In this document: piece after piece, positions 1 through 16,543 of the stretch
How the letters are laid out: every line of letters starts with the position of its first letter
Numbering within the stretch: the first letter of the stretch is position 1
NCBI GenBank assembly: GCA_036265815.1
Contig: DATAOI010000062.1
Location: 1-59,720 of the forward strand
DNA: 59,720 bases
DNA from: Gemmatimonadales bacterium
GTDB lineage: Bacteria > Gemmatimonadota > Gemmatimonadetes > Gemmatimonadales > GWC2-71-9
Reading direction: 5' to 3'
Program-made: the position numbers and the translations under genes
Notes under the pieces: generated by a model
Database searches by the model: none
Seen by the model: the letters and a program-made list of their open reading frames with translations, nothing else
Told to the model about the DNA's origin: nothing

Positions 1-2276
<2,276 letters not shown>

Positions 2277-2287
2277 GTCGTCCCTCT

Positions 2288-6769
<4,482 letters not shown>

Positions 6770-6938
6770 CGAGTCTCACTCTCACGCACGCGAGATCCGT
6801 GCGCGTATGCGTGCAACACAAATGGCCCCAACGTGGGTCCCCCACCGGAAGTGGGATGACCACCGGGGCTCGGCAGATTCAGGAACGTCCGAGTGCGTCT
6901 CAGGTGCATGCGTCTCACTGAAATAGCGCCGAGAGGAC

Positions 6939-6963
6939 CCCTCCCGCCCGAATGGCGGGAGGG
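6939..6963 (-). terminator. rplL-rpoB intergenic hairpin (attenuator-like)
   Basis: A perfect 10-bp stem (CCCTCCCGCC / GGCGGGAGGG) with a 5-nt loop lies 18 bases past the rplL stop on the minus strand. It has no U-tract, so full termination is unlikely. An attenuator or processing site that lowers rpoBC expression relative to the ribosomal protein genes is known at this position in E. coli, so that role is inferred. Closer to rpoB, at 6836-6861, a weaker interrupted hairpin (GGTC-C-CCCAC / GTGGG-AT-GACC) also sits in the leader. Confidence 0.6.
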
Positions 6964-6980
6964 CGTACCAGGTCGGACGG

Positions 6981-7367
6981 CTACTTCAGTTCGACGACCG
7001 CACCCTGATCTTCCAGCTTCTTCTTGATTTCCTCCGCCTCCGCCTTGGAGATGCCCTCTTTGATGGTGCTGGGCACGTTGTCTACGGCATCCTTGGCTTC
7101 CTTGAGTCCCAGGCTGGTGATCTCGCGGACCACCTTGATCACCTGGATCTTCTTGGCGCCACCCTCCTTGAGGATGACGGCGAACTCCGTCTTCTCCTCT
7201 ACCGCCGGCGCCGCCGCGCCGCCACCGCCGCCGCCGCCCGCCGGGGCCGCCGCGACGGTCACATTGAACTTGGTCTTGAAGGCGTCGATGAGGTCCGCGA
7301 GCTCGATGACGGTCTTCTGGCCGATCGCTTCGAGGATCTCTTCGTTGCTCAGCGTGGTCGTTGCCAT
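6981..7367 (-). CDS. rplL: 50S ribosomal protein L7/L12
   Basis: 128-residue stalk protein of the large ribosomal subunit, which recruits and activates translational GTPases. The N-terminal dimerisation helix (residues 1-30) is followed by an Ala/Gly-rich hinge containing seven consecutive glycines (~46-52). The conserved C-terminal domain carries [20 protein letters not shown] and the [15 protein letters not shown] helix that contacts EF-Tu and EF-G. Length and domain order are normal for the family. It follows rplJ by 18 bases, as in most bacteria, and two to three dimers bind the C-terminal tail of L10. Confidence 0.98.
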   Translation of the reverse strand: MATTTLSNEEILEAIGQKTVIELADLIDAFKTKFNVTVAAAPAGGGGGGGAAAPAVEEKTEFAVILKEGGAKKIQVIKVVREITSLGLKEAKDAVDNVPSTIKEGISKAEAEEIKKKLEDQGAVVELK

Positions 7368-7385
7368 GTCCTGATCTCCGTACGG

Positions 7386-7874
7386 TTAAGAAGCGGTACC
7401 GCGCTGTTCGCGGAGGGCCTCGAGGGCGCCGACAAATGAATACAGCAGACCGTTGAAGCAGCCCGCCACCTGAGCCAGCAGCACCTCGCGCGACGGGATC
7501 TCGCCCAGCCGCTTGACGTGGGCCGGTCCCACGGCCTTGCCGTCCACCAGTCCGATCTTGACCGCCGGCCGCTCGAACTCCTTGACGAAGTCGTTCAGCA
7601 CCTTGGCGGCGGCGAGCGGATCCTTGGTCAGCACCAGGCCGGTGGGGCCGGCCAGGTGCTCGTCCAGCGCGTTGATGCCGTTCGCGGCGAACGCCCGCTG
7701 GGCCAGCGTGTTCTTCACTACCACGTAGGACACCCCGGCGGTCCTCAGCCGGCGGCGGAACTCGGTCATGCGCAGCACGCTGAGCCCGCTGAAGTCGGTC
7801 ACGTAGACGTGCGGCGCGTCCTTGAGCAGCGCCGTCAGCGTCTCCACCGTCTCCTGCCGTTGGGTCTTGTTCAT
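7386..7874 (-). CDS. rplJ: 50S ribosomal protein L10
   Basis: 162-residue L10, the base of the L7/L12 stalk. It opens [20 protein letters not shown], with the conserved rRNA-binding segment [20 protein letters not shown] (~39-58) and the [11 protein letters not shown] loop. The C-terminal helix ([17 protein letters not shown]) is the L7/L12 docking region. I placed the start at the ATG that overlaps the rplA stop by four bases (ATGA). Reading the frame further upstream gives non-ribosomal sequence over rplA. L10 with L7/L12 commonly represses its own operon by binding the leader; I did not identify that site here. Confidence 0.97.
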   Translation of the reverse strand: MNKTQRQETVETLTALLKDAPHVYVTDFSGLSVLRMTEFRRRLRTAGVSYVVVKNTLAQRAFAANGINALDEHLAGPTGLVLTKDPLAAAKVLNDFVKEFERPAVKIGLVDGKAVGPAHVKRLGEIPSREVLLAQVAGCFNGLLYSFVGALEALREQRGTAS

Positions 7875-8560
7875 CGATACACCGCCGTGTCGAGTTTCAC
7901 GCCCGGCCCCATGGTGCTGGAGACCGTGGCCGAGCGGATATACGTGCCTTTGGCCGCCGCCGGCTTGGCCCGCACGATGGTGTCCATGAACGCCGAGACG
8001 TTGGCCGCGAGCTGGTCGGGCGAGAACGACACCTTGCCCACCGGCGCGTGCACGTTCCCGGTCTTGTCCACCCGGAACTCGATCTTGCCGGCCTTGATCT
8101 CGCGTACCGCCTTGCCCACGTCCATGGTGACGGTGCCCGCCTTCGGATTGGGCATCAAGCCGCGGGGACCCAGCACCCGCCCCAACTGGCCCAGCTGACC
8201 CATGACGTCGGGCGTCGCGACGATGACGTCGCATTCCAGCCAGCCGTCCTTGATCTTCTGGATGTACTCGATCCCCACGAAGTCGGCCCCCGCCGCCTCG
8301 GCCTCACGCACCCGGTCGCCCTGGGTGACGACCAGGACCCGCACCGGCTTCCCGGTGCCGTGGGGCAGCACCACCGTGCCCCGCACCACCTGGTCGGCGT
8401 GGCGGGGATCGACGCCGAGGTTCACGGCGACGTCGACGGTCTCGTCGAATTTGGCGAACGAGGTGCCCTTCACCAGCGCGACCGCGTCGGCGATCGGATA
8501 TTCTCTCCCGCGGTCGACCTTGCTGACCGCGGCGCGGAACTTCTTTCCGGCGGCGGGCAT
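7871..8560 (-). CDS. rplA: 50S ribosomal protein L1
   Basis: 229-residue L1, which forms the mobile L1 stalk and helps release tRNA from the E site. It starts [20 protein letters not shown] and has the characteristic [15 protein letters not shown] segment near residue 75 and [19 protein letters not shown] near 130, the second being the L1 signature. The ATG overlaps the rplK stop by one base (TGATG), and the stop overlaps the rplJ start by four. In other bacteria L1 represses the rplKA mRNA; a GC-rich hairpin (GGGCGC / GCGCCC) is visible in the nusG-rplK gap and could belong to such a leader, but this is inference. Confidence 0.97.
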   Translation of the reverse strand: MPAAGKKFRAAVSKVDRGREYPIADAVALVKGTSFAKFDETVDVAVNLGVDPRHADQVVRGTVVLPHGTGKPVRVLVVTQGDRVREAEAAGADFVGIEYIQKIKDGWLECDVIVATPDVMGQLGQLGRVLGPRGLMPNPKAGTVTMDVGKAVREIKAGKIEFRVDKTGNVHAPVGKVSFSPDQLAANVSAFMDTIVRAKPAAAKGTYIRSATVSSTMGPGVKLDTAVYR

Positions 8561-8985
8561 CAGTCGATCACCTCCAACCCCATCGAGCGGGCCGTGCCGG
8601 CGATCATCCGCATCGCGCTGTCCAGATCGGAGGCGTTGAGATCGGCCATCTTGATCTCCGCGATCTTCTTGACCTGCGCTCGGGTCACCCGCCCCACCTT
8701 GGTGCGGTTGGGGTTGCCGCTCCCCTTCTCCACCCCCGCCTCCTTGAGCAGGAGATTCGGGGCCGGCGGGGTCTTGGTGATGAAGGTGAAGGTACGATCG
8801 GCGAAGATCGTCACCACCACCGGGATCACCATCCCGCTCTGGCTTTGGGTCCGGGCGTTGAACTGCTTCACGAACTCCATGATGTTCACGCCGTGCGGAC
8901 CCAGGGCCGTGCCCACGGGCGGGGCGGGCGTGGCCGCTCCGGCCGGGCACTGCAATTTCACCAACGCCTGGATCTTCTTTGCCAT
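8560..8985 (-). CDS. rplK: 50S ribosomal protein L11
   Basis: 141-residue L11, part of the GTPase-associated centre together with L10 and L7/L12. The N-terminal domain contains [20 protein letters not shown] and [15 protein letters not shown]. The C-terminal rRNA-binding domain ends [16 protein letters not shown], all typical. A clear Shine-Dalgarno (GAGGAG) precedes the ATG. The gene lies 84 bases downstream of nusG and is translationally coupled to rplA by a one-base stop/start overlap. Nothing unusual was seen. Confidence 0.97.
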   Translation of the reverse strand: MAKKIQALVKLQCPAGAATPAPPVGTALGPHGVNIMEFVKQFNARTQSQSGMVIPVVVTIFADRTFTFITKTPPAPNLLLKEAGVEKGSGNPNRTKVGRVTRAQVKKIAEIKMADLNASDLDSAMRMIAGTARSMGLEVID

Positions 8986-9069
8986 GACACTCCTCGTTTC
9001 GGCGGGCGCGTCGGTGCGCCCGATCCTGCCGCGATGACCCGCGCGGTCGCGGGCTGAGCGGACAACGCG

Positions 9070-9612
9070 CTAATGCCCTCTCAGCTGCATGTAGTCCAGC
9101 TCCACCGCCGTCGGCCGCCCGAACAGGCTCACCGACACCTTGACCTTCCCCTTGTCCGCGATGACCTCCTCCACCGTGCCGCTGAAGTCGGAGAACGGTC
9201 CCTCGGTGATCTCCACCACCTGCCCGATCATGAACGGGATCTCTTCCTTCGGCTCGGTCTCCGCCACCGCCTCGGCGATGCCCAGGAGCCGGTTGACCTC
9301 GTCCTGCCGGAGCGGCTGCGGGAGCTTGCCGGTGCCCACGAACTTGATGACGCCCTGGATGCTGTTCACCACGTGTAGCGCCTCCTGGCTCATGGCCATC
9401 TCCACCAGGACGTAGCCGGGATACAGCTTGCGCTCGACGTTCACCTTCTTGCCGTTCTTGATCTCGATGACTTCCTGGACCGGGACCAGCGCCTGGCGGA
9501 TCAGCTTCTGGTCCGCCGGGCGCGGATCGTCCTCGATGCGCCGCTGCAGCAGGCTGCGCACCTTGTTCTCGTGTCCGGCCGTCGTCTGGATCGCGTACCA
9601 CCGGTATTCCAT
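9070..9612 (-). CDS. nusG: Transcription termination/antitermination protein NusG
   Basis: 180-residue NusG, which binds the RNA polymerase clamp and couples transcription to Rho or to the ribosome. The NGN domain begins [20 protein letters not shown], has the [12 protein letters not shown] core (~61-72), and is followed by a C-terminal KOW domain ([20 protein letters not shown]) near 127-146. Length is normal. It sits between secE and rplK, the standard secE-nusG-rplK order, with secE only four bases upstream. Confidence 0.97.
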   Translation of the reverse strand: MEYRWYAIQTTAGHENKVRSLLQRRIEDDPRPADQKLIRQALVPVQEVIEIKNGKKVNVERKLYPGYVLVEMAMSQEALHVVNSIQGVIKFVGTGKLPQPLRQDEVNRLLGIAEAVAETEPKEEIPFMIGQVVEITEGPFSDFSGTVEEVIADKGKVKVSVSLFGRPTAVELDYMQLRGH

Positions 9613-9616
9613 ATCG

Positions 9617-9862
9617 CTACCGCGCGAGCCGCGCGACTCCGTTCACCAGAATGGCCTGGAGGATCCAGTCGAGCAGACCGATCGTGATCCCCAGGACGAT
9701 CGAGAGGATCACGATCATCCGCGTGGCCTTGATCAGCTCGTCCCGGGTGGGCCAGGTCACCTTGCGCAGCTCTTCCCGCACGGCCACGAGGAAGTGCCGC
9801 GTTTGGCCGAACCAGCCGACCAGACGATTGCCGGGCTGCGCCGCCGCCTGCACGCGCTCCAC
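9617..9862 (-). CDS. secE: Protein translocase subunit SecE
   Basis: 81-residue SecE, the clamp subunit of the SecYEG translocon in the inner membrane. The conserved amphipathic helix reads EELRKVTWPTRDEL (residues ~30-43), followed by one transmembrane helix (MIVILSIVLGITIGLLDWIL, ~49-68). The short single-TM form is typical of bacteria outside the Enterobacteria. The start is GTG at 9862, two bases after the rpmG stop, which suggests translational coupling. Confidence 0.95.
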   Translation of the reverse strand: MERVQAAAQPGNRLVGWFGQTRHFLVAVREELRKVTWPTRDELIKATRMIVILSIVLGITIGLLDWILQAILVNGVARLAR

Positions 9863-9864
9863 GG

Positions 9865-10017
9865 CTACTTGGACTCTTTATGGACCCGGTGCGTATCGCA
9901 GTGGGGGCAGTACTTCCGCCGCTCCACCCGCTCCGGATGCTTCCGCTTGTTCTTGTCCGTGAAGAAGTTGCGGTTCTTGCACTCGGTGCACTCGAGAATG
10001 ATCTTGTCTCTCGGCAT
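9865..10017 (-). CDS. rpmG: 50S ribosomal protein L33
   Basis: 50-residue L33 located between tuf and secE. The sequence opens MPRDKIILECTECKNRNFFT and ends KYCPHCDTHRVHKESK. It retains two CxxC pairs (C10/C13 and C37/C40), so it is the zinc-binding C+ form of L33. The tuf-rpmG-secE order is widely conserved. The ATG at 10017 lies ten bases after the tuf stop. Confidence 0.95.
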   Translation of the reverse strand: MPRDKIILECTECKNRNFFTDKNKRKHPERVERRKYCPHCDTHRVHKESK

Positions 10018-10027
10018 CTATCGCGTC

Positions 10028-11221
<1,194 letters not shown>

Positions 11222-11300
11222 GTCGCGTCGTTCCAGTATCTCGTGTGAGTCCTGATGCGACGGAGCAGTGCGTCGTCTCCGTCCGTTCCGTCCTAGTCCA

Positions 11301-11373
<73 letters not shown>

Positions 11374-11425
11374 GACCCTCTCATCTCAGTCCTTCCGCGT
11401 CCACCGGCTGCGTCCACAGTATGCA

Positions 11426-11498
11426 AGCGGGCGACGGGACTCGAACCCGCGACCCTCAGCTTGGAAGGCTGATGCTCTACCAACTGAGCTACACCCGC
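11426..11498 (-). tRNA. tRNA-Gly (anticodon TCC)
   Basis: A 73-nt cloverleaf on the minus strand with acceptor stem GCGGGTG / CGCCCGC (one G-U type pair), D-arm AGCTCAGTTGGTAGAGC, anticodon loop CTTCCAA closed by TCAGC/GCTGA, and T-loop GGTTCGAGTCC. Anticodon TCC reads GGA/GGG. It is the third gene of the tRNA cluster. CCA is not encoded. Confidence 0.95.
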
Positions 11499-11560
11499 GT
11501 CTCCTACCCTGCCCGTCCAACCGACTGTCCGCCCGATCGACCGTCGCGTCCCGCCGTGAG

Positions 11561-11645
11561 TGGTGGGGGTAGGATTCGAACCTACGTAGGGCGTTAGCCC
11601 GGCAGATTTACAGTCTGCTACCATTAGCCACTCGGTCACCCCACC
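11561..11645 (-). tRNA. tRNA-Tyr (anticodon GTA)
   Basis: An 85-nt class II tRNA on the minus strand with acceptor stem GGTGGGG / CCCCACC, anticodon loop CTGTAAA closed by GCAGA/TCTGC, a long variable arm (GGGCTAACGCCC type) and T-loop GGTTCGAATCC. The long variable arm and the GTA anticodon identify tyrosine. It is the second gene of the cluster. The spacer on its 5' side contains a 7-bp hairpin (11687-11710), a plausible processing element. Confidence 0.95.
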
Positions 11646-11739
11646 CGATGTGCTCTCGCCTGCGAGTCACCCGCATCTGAGACAGAACCCCGCCGGCGAA
11701 GAAGCGGGGTCCGTTCGTGCGAGGGTGTCGGCACCACCG

Positions 11740-11812
11740 AGCTGACGAGGGGAATCGAACCCCTAACCTGCTGATTACAAATCAGCTGCTCTACCAATTG
11801 AGCTACGTCAGC
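11740..11812 (-). tRNA. tRNA-Thr (anticodon TGT)
   Basis: A 73-nt cloverleaf on the minus strand with acceptor stem GCTGACG / CGTCAGC, D-arm AGCTCAATTGGTAGAGC, anticodon loop TTTGTAA closed by GCTGA/TCAGC, and T-loop GGTTCGATTCC. Anticodon TGT reads ACA/ACG. It is the first gene of the cluster and begins about 24 bases after the predicted transcription start of the promoter at 11843-11871. Confidence 0.95.
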
Positions 11813-11842
11813 AAGAGAACAGGCCGAATTTGACAGACCCGT

Positions 11843-11871
11843 ATGATAGAGGGCAAGTTGGCGTGAGTCAA
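11843..11871 (-). promoter_or_regulatory. Strong housekeeping sigma promoter of the tRNA-tuf-rpl-rpo superoperon
   Basis: On the minus strand a -35 box TTGACT (11866-11871) and a -10 box TATCAT (11843-11848) are separated by exactly 17 bases. They lie in the short gap between the cysS stop and the first tRNA. This is the best match to a sigma-70/SigA consensus I found in the window. A GC-rich stretch (ACGGGTC) follows the -10, a feature often linked to stringent control of stable-RNA promoters. The start is expected near 11836. Confidence 0.75.
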
Positions 11872-11883
11872 TGGCCTGAGACC

Positions 11884-13392
11884 CTACGACCGGACGACTT
11901 CGACCGAGCCGTCTCGACCGTCCCGCACCTCCCACCCGGACGCCCTCAGCAAGGCCCGTATCCGGTCCGCTTCCGGGTAGTTCCGGGCGGCCTTCGCCTC
12001 CCGCCGGCGAACGGCCCAGCGGAGGGCCCAGCCCCGGAGAGCCTCCTCGCTCCCTCCCTCGGGCGGAAGCTCCGCCAGTGCGCTCTCATCCCCCCGCTCG
12101 GCGAGCACCGCCGACGCGCCCACCTTCAGCACCTGCACCGCCGAGGTGACCGCCAGCACGCCCTCCGCGCGCTCCCACGCGGCCACCGCCCGTGGTCCGG
12201 GTCGCTGCCCACCGTCGAGCGCCGCGTTGGCCGCGCTGGCAAAGGCGAACATCGCCGCCACCGCGCGCGGAGCGTTGAGGTCATCGTCCAGCGCGTCGGC
12301 GAGCTCGCGCCCCAGCCGCTCGGCGGCCTCGGCGAACGGCGCCGCGTCGGCCTCGGACCGGCTCGCCAGCAGCCGGTGCTGCAGCTCGCCCAGCCGGCGG
12401 GAGCCTTCCGCCGCGCTGGCCAAGCCCTCGTCGGTCAAGTCGAGCCGCTGCCGGTAGTGCACCTGGGACATGAGCAGCCGGATGGCGCCGGGGTCGACGC
12501 CGTCCTCCCTCAGGTCCCGCGGCGTGGTGATGTTCCCGAACCGCTTGGACATCTTCTCGCCCCGCACGTTGAGGAACTCGCCGTGCACCCAGAAGCGGGC
12601 GAAGAGCTCCTGCCCGGTAAAGGCGCAGCTCTGAGCGATCTCGTCCTCGTGGTGGGGAAAGATCAGGTCCACCCCACCAGCATGGATGTCGAGCACCTCG
12701 GTGCCCTGCGTGCGGCGGAGCAGCTCCAGCGCCATCGCCGAGCACTCGAGATGCCAGCCCGGCCGGCCCCGGCCGAACGGCGCGTCCCAGGCCGCTCCCA
12801 CCTTCTCGTCCGCCGGGCCGGCCGCCTTCCAGACGGCGAAATCCCTGACGTCCTCCTTGGCGTATTCGTCGGCGCTCACCCGCTCGCTGGCCCCGGTCTT
12901 GAGCTCCCGGCGGTCCACCTGCGAGAGCTTGCCGTAGGCGGGGAACCTGGCGATGGCGAAGTAGACCGACCCGTCCTCCGCGCGGTAGGCGATGCCCTTG
13001 GCCAGCAACCCCTCGACCAGCGTGATCATCGCCGCGATGTAGTCGGTGGCCCGGGGATAGACGCTCGCGTCCTTGATGCGGAGATAGCGCCGGTCCTCGT
13101 GAAAGGCCTCCACGAACCCCTCGGTATAGCGGCGCAGCGGCACGCCCGCCTCGAGCGCGCCGCCGATCGTCTTGTCGTCCACGTCGGTCAGATTCATGAT
13201 GTGGAAGACGTCGTACCCGCTCGCCTCCAGCCAACGACGCAGCAGATCCTCGAAGAGGAACGTGCGGAAGTTGCCGATGTGCGCGTAGTTGTAGACGGTG
13301 GGCCCGCAGGTGTACATGGAGACCCGGCCCGGCTGAAGCGGCTCGAAGGTCTCGATCTGGCGGGAGAGCGTGTTGTAGAGCCGAAGGGTCAC
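11884..13392 (-). CDS. cysS: Cysteinyl-tRNA synthetase
   Basis: 502-residue class I aminoacyl-tRNA synthetase that charges tRNA-Cys. The HIGH equivalent is HIGN (~39-42) within YTCGPTVYNYAHIGN, and the KMSKS loop is GEKMSKRFGN (~268-277). The zinc ligands are recognisable: the Cys in TCGPTV, the Cys in ECSAM, and the His/Glu of HHEDE. The C-terminal DALR-like helical domain is present, with ARNYPEADRIRALL near 475. The ATG overlaps the stop of the upstream mscS-like gene by four bases, so the two are probably co-transcribed. It ends just upstream of the tRNA operon promoter. Confidence 0.97.
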   Translation of the reverse strand: MTLRLYNTLSRQIETFEPLQPGRVSMYTCGPTVYNYAHIGNFRTFLFEDLLRRWLEASGYDVFHIMNLTDVDDKTIGGALEAGVPLRRYTEGFVEAFHEDRRYLRIKDASVYPRATDYIAAMITLVEGLLAKGIAYRAEDGSVYFAIARFPAYGKLSQVDRRELKTGASERVSADEYAKEDVRDFAVWKAAGPADEKVGAAWDAPFGRGRPGWHLECSAMALELLRRTQGTEVLDIHAGGVDLIFPHHEDEIAQSCAFTGQELFARFWVHGEFLNVRGEKMSKRFGNITTPRDLREDGVDPGAIRLLMSQVHYRQRLDLTDEGLASAAEGSRRLGELQHRLLASRSEADAAPFAEAAERLGRELADALDDDLNAPRAVAAMFAFASAANAALDGGQRPGPRAVAAWERAEGVLAVTSAVQVLKVGASAVLAERGDESALAELPPEGGSEEALRGWALRWAVRRREAKAARNYPEADRIRALLRASGWEVRDGRDGSVEVVRS

Positions 13393-14333
13393 GCGCCGGC
13401 CGCTCCAGCCGACGCGGTGACGGCGTCAGAGGCGGAGCCACCCTCCACCCGGACGTGCACCTTGCGCTGCGGGAACGGAATCTCGACCCCGTCCCGGTCG
13501 AACCGATTCTTGATCCGCCGGCGGAACTCCCGGGCCACGGTCCACTGGGAGCCGGGTTGGGTGCGGATCAGGGTCCGAACGACCACCGAGCTGTCGCCCA
13601 GGGACTCCACCCCCACCACGTCGGGCGCGCCGTCGAGCTGCAGGCTCCACACCCGGTCCGTGGCGAGCTGCGCCGCCTCGTCCCGCACGATGCCAAGCGC
13701 CCGGTCGATGTCTTCGTCGTAGCCGATCCCCACGTCGATCACCGCCCGGGACCAGCCCCGGGTCTTGTTGCTGACGACCTTGATCTCACTGTTGGGCACC
13801 ACGTGCATGACGCCTTCGCCATCCCGGAGGACCGCGACCCTGAGGGTCATCTTCTCGACCACGCCGCTCTTGCCGGCGATCTCGATCACGTCCCCGATGG
13901 CGAACTGATTCTCGAACAGAATGAAGAAGCCCGAGATCACGTCCTTCACCAGGCTCTGGGCGCCGAAGGAGATCGCCAGTCCCAGGATGCCGGCCCCGGC
14001 CAGGATCGGCCCGATATTGATGAAGACGTTGAAGGTGAGGAGCAGGGCGATGACCAGGAGGACCACTCGCCCGACGCTCCGGAGGAGTTGGGCGATGGTG
14101 TGGCCCCGCCGCTCCCGGAGCGTGGTAACCGAGTCGTCGCCGTCGTCGACGGCGAGCTCGATCCGCCGGGCGGTGAGCCGGACTACCCGGTAGGCGAACC
14201 ACGCGAGGAGCCAGATCCCCAGCACCCGCGCGCCGTCGCGCACCAGCTCCTCCCCATCGATCTTGAGGATCTCTGCCAGGCGGCGGAGAACTTCACCGAC
14301 GGTGAAGAGCGGAAGGCTGCTAGCTGTGAGCAT
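13389..14333 (-). CDS. Small-conductance mechanosensitive channel (MscS family)
   Basis: 314-residue inner-membrane channel that relieves turgor on hypo-osmotic shock. Three transmembrane helices are visible (~38-55, ~85-105, ~107-130). The last is the pore-lining TM3 with the Gly/Ala pattern AGAGILGLAISFGAQSLVKD. The MscS beta domain follows with FFILFENQFAIGDVIEI and VVPNSEIKVVSN (~180-190). The family assignment is secure; the physiological subtype (MscS versus YbdG or YnaI) cannot be told. It overlaps cysS by four bases. Confidence 0.93.
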   Translation of the reverse strand: MLTASSLPLFTVGEVLRRLAEILKIDGEELVRDGARVLGIWLLAWFAYRVVRLTARRIELAVDDGDDSVTTLRERRGHTIAQLLRSVGRVVLLVIALLLTFNVFINIGPILAGAGILGLAISFGAQSLVKDVISGFFILFENQFAIGDVIEIAGKSGVVEKMTLRVAVLRDGEGVMHVVPNSEIKVVSNKTRGWSRAVIDVGIGYDEDIDRALGIVRDEAAQLATDRVWSLQLDGAPDVVGVESLGDSSVVVRTLIRTQPGSQWTVAREFRRRIKNRFDRDGVEIPFPQRKVHVRVEGGSASDAVTASAGAAGA

Positions 14334-14398
14334 ACAGGCGGGGTGATCGCACGGCCCCTAACCTAGAGGACCGGCCCGCGCCGCGTCAACCGCGCTGC

Positions 14399-14842
14399 TT
14401 ACCCGCGATAATCGATCCAGGAGGCGAGGACCGGGACGCGTTCTGCGACACAGAGCGCGAGCGCCTCCTCCGCCGACCCCGACGCCAGCGGGACCGCGAT
14501 CCGGCCGCCGCTCACGCGAAGATCCGGAAACAGCAGCCGGAGCTCTGCCAGGCCTGGCAGGAACGGCGCGCCGGTGACGATCTGCAGTGTGCGCCAGCCG
14601 ATCAGCCGCTGACCCTCCAGCACCGCGATGTGCCCGCTGTCCCGCACCGCCACTCGGCCGCAGCGACGCAGCAGCCAGCCAAGATCGGCGCTGGCCAGGA
14701 GGGCGCGCCGCCCCGCCCGGAGGCGGAGCGGACGCGAGCAGCTTCGAAGCCACGCCCCGAGGAGCTCTCCGGGCCGAGCATGGCCGAGGACTGCGAGGAG
14801 GGAAACGCGAGGAAGGAGTTGACCTGGTGCGCCCGGGAGCAT
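14399..14842 (-). CDS. Hypothetical protein, 147 aa
   Basis: Not recognised. The frame reads as a plausible soluble protein whose last 80 residues look best (IAVLEGQRLIGWRTLQIVTG, then LRLLFPDLRVSGGRIAVPLA), with alternating hydrophobic strands. The N-terminal half is Leu/Arg/Ala-rich and less convincing. It lies on the same strand between an MscS gene and a GDYXXLXY gene, with gaps of 65 and 88 bases. A competing frame covers the same DNA (14358-14888) but is much richer in Arg/Pro/Ser and looks like a shadow. Confidence 0.55.
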   Translation of the reverse strand: MLPGAPGQLLPRVSLLAVLGHARPGELLGAWLRSCSRPLRLRAGRRALLASADLGWLLRRCGRVAVRDSGHIAVLEGQRLIGWRTLQIVTGAPFLPGLAELRLLFPDLRVSGGRIAVPLASGSAEEALALCVAERVPVLASWIDYRG

Positions 14843-14930
14843 GGCCCACGATGGCGCTCTGCTCCCGATCGGACGTCACCCTCCGCACCCGGTCAGGCGC
14901 GAAACAGCGCGCCGGGAAGGCCCCAACCGG

Positions 14931-15425
14931 TCAGCGGAGGTCGAGTGGATTCAGCTGTCCATCCTTCCAGACGCCGAGCCGGATCGGACGCAGCGGCCCG
15001 TGCGGCGGGATGGTGACCTCGGCCCAGAGCTGCTCGCCGGTTGGGCGCACCGACGGATCCGCGGCGTGCTCGGGGATGAAGTACACGACCGGCTCGCTCA
15101 GCACGGCCGAGCCCTGGCCAGGCTGCCACCGTGCGGTTGGCCGGCCGGAGCTGTCGTCGACCTCGGCGACGAGCCGTCCCCCGGCCTCGCGCAAGCGGAC
15201 GCCGCGCACGGGGTCCAGCCCGGCGGCGCTCGGCGCACCGGCGATCGGCACCTGGAGGCGAAGCCGGACATAGCGGCCTCGGATGGGAAGACTCGGGTCG
15301 TAGGGTGCCGTGCGGGCCCAGGCGCGAGGCAAGCGGGCCCGGTCCACCATCAGCTTGAGCCCCAGGGCGCCGACCAGCGCCATGTGGACTACGGCCAGGG
15401 CCACGCCCGCCGCTCTCCGAGTCAC
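14931..15425 (-). CDS. GDYXXLXY-type membrane-anchored protein
   Basis: 164-residue protein with one N-terminal transmembrane helix (VALAVVHMALVGALGLKLMV) and an extracytoplasmic domain. Its segment GRYVRLRL (~50-57) matches the G(D)YxxLxY motif that names this family, and EPVVYFIPEHAA and LWAEVTIPPHGPLRPIRLGV follow. Family members are commonly encoded next to DUF2157/DUF4401 membrane proteins, as here. The GTG start overlaps the stop of the DUF2157 gene by four bases (GTGA). Molecular function is unknown. Confidence 0.75.
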   Translation of the reverse strand: MTRRAAGVALAVVHMALVGALGLKLMVDRARLPRAWARTAPYDPSLPIRGRYVRLRLQVPIAGAPSAAGLDPVRGVRLREAGGRLVAEVDDSSGRPTARWQPGQGSAVLSEPVVYFIPEHAADPSVRPTGEQLWAEVTIPPHGPLRPIRLGVWKDGQLNPLDLR

Positions 15426-16543
15426 CCGTTCGCTCCCCCGACCCGGGTCAGCAGTTGCCGACGACCCCGCTCCAGCAGATATCCCCCACCGAGGAACAGC
15501 ACCCCGAGCCCGATCAGGCTGGCCGAGCGGCCCAGGCGGTCCATCACGCTGGAGAAGTAGAAGACCACCACGGTCAGCGCGAATCCCGCCACACCCAGGT
15601 TGATCCGCAGCGGGCGCCGCTCCACCAGACCCCAGGCGACGAGGCCAAGGCTGAACGCCAAGCTCCAGAGGTAGGGCTGCACCCCATCGCCTCGCGCCAG
15701 CCAGGTTCCGGCCATGACCCAGAGCGCGGCGGCCAGATTCGCGGCGGCGCCAGGACCCCGCATCCACCAGGCAAGCGCCAGCGGCAGCACGAGCGCCGCG
15801 CCCCAGCCCATCACAGCGAGTTCGATCGACGGACCGCTCGAATAGTGTCGTAAGCCGTGGACCGCCAGGAGGAATCCGAGGGTGGCCGGGATCAAGCCGA
15901 GCGCGCCGGTCCAGACCAGCGCGCGACGAAGTGCGATGCCGCCGGCCCGGGCATCTGACTCCGCGACCAGATACGTCAGCGCCAACAGGAGGATCCCTAC
16001 GGACAGGATCAGCTCGCCATGCTGTTGCTCGGTCCGCACGATCCACTCACCAGTAAGCCAGGCCGGCGTGAGCAACGCCGCCAGGAGTGCCTGGGGCCAC
16101 TGCCTCAGGAGACCCCAGCCAATCCACGCGCCCAGCGCCCAGAGCAGGAGCCCCCCGGGCCAGTGCTCCTCCAGGTGAAAGATCTGTCCCGTGAGGAAGA
16201 CGGCACCACCCAGCGCGGCGGTGCCGCAGGCGTGCAGCGCGGCGGCAACCCCGCCCGCGTGCTCGGCGAGGGCGGCGCCGGCCATGTGCAGCGCGCCCAC
16301 CGTCCCGACGACCAGCGCGAACCGTTGCCACGGCCCCAGCGCATCCCAGTGAGCCGCCACGAACAGCAGCACGCCGGCGGAGATCATCAGCCCGCCGAGC
16401 CCCAGGGCGAGCCGGACCGGCCACCGGAGACCGGTCTTGCCGTGGTGCGCGGATTCCCAGGCCCTGATGCGCTCGACGGCGGCGGCGTCCACCAGCCCGG
16501 CGCTGGCCCATCGGACCAGCGGCCGCTCCCAGGCGGCGGGCAT
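15422..16543 (-). CDS. DUF2157 multi-pass membrane protein
   Basis: 373-residue membrane protein with a soluble N-terminal segment (WERPLVRWASAGLVDAAAVERIRAWE, read in two parts: residues 5-15 and 16-30) typical of DUF2157. About ten hydrophobic helices follow. The first helix after the soluble part contains LGGLMISAGVLLFVAAHWD, the family hallmark. It is coupled to DUF1611 upstream (one-base overlap) and to the GDYXXLXY gene downstream (four-base overlap). Function is unknown for the family. The start is the ATG at the DUF1611 stop; the open frame continues upstream but there it is a shadow of DUF1611. Confidence 0.85.
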   Translation of the reverse strand: MPAAWERPLVRWASAGLVDAAAVERIRAWESAHHGKTGLRWPVRLALGLGGLMISAGVLLFVAAHWDALGPWQRFALVVGTVGALHMAGAALAEHAGGVAAALHACGTAALGGAVFLTGQIFHLEEHWPGGLLLWALGAWIGWGLLRQWPQALLAALLTPAWLTGEWIVRTEQQHGELILSVGILLLALTYLVAESDARAGGIALRRALVWTGALGLIPATLGFLLAVHGLRHYSSGPSIELAVMGWGAALVLPLALAWWMRGPGAAANLAAALWVMAGTWLARGDGVQPYLWSLAFSLGLVAWGLVERRPLRINLGVAGFALTVVVFYFSSVMDRLGRSASLIGLGVLFLGGGYLLERGRRQLLTRVGGANG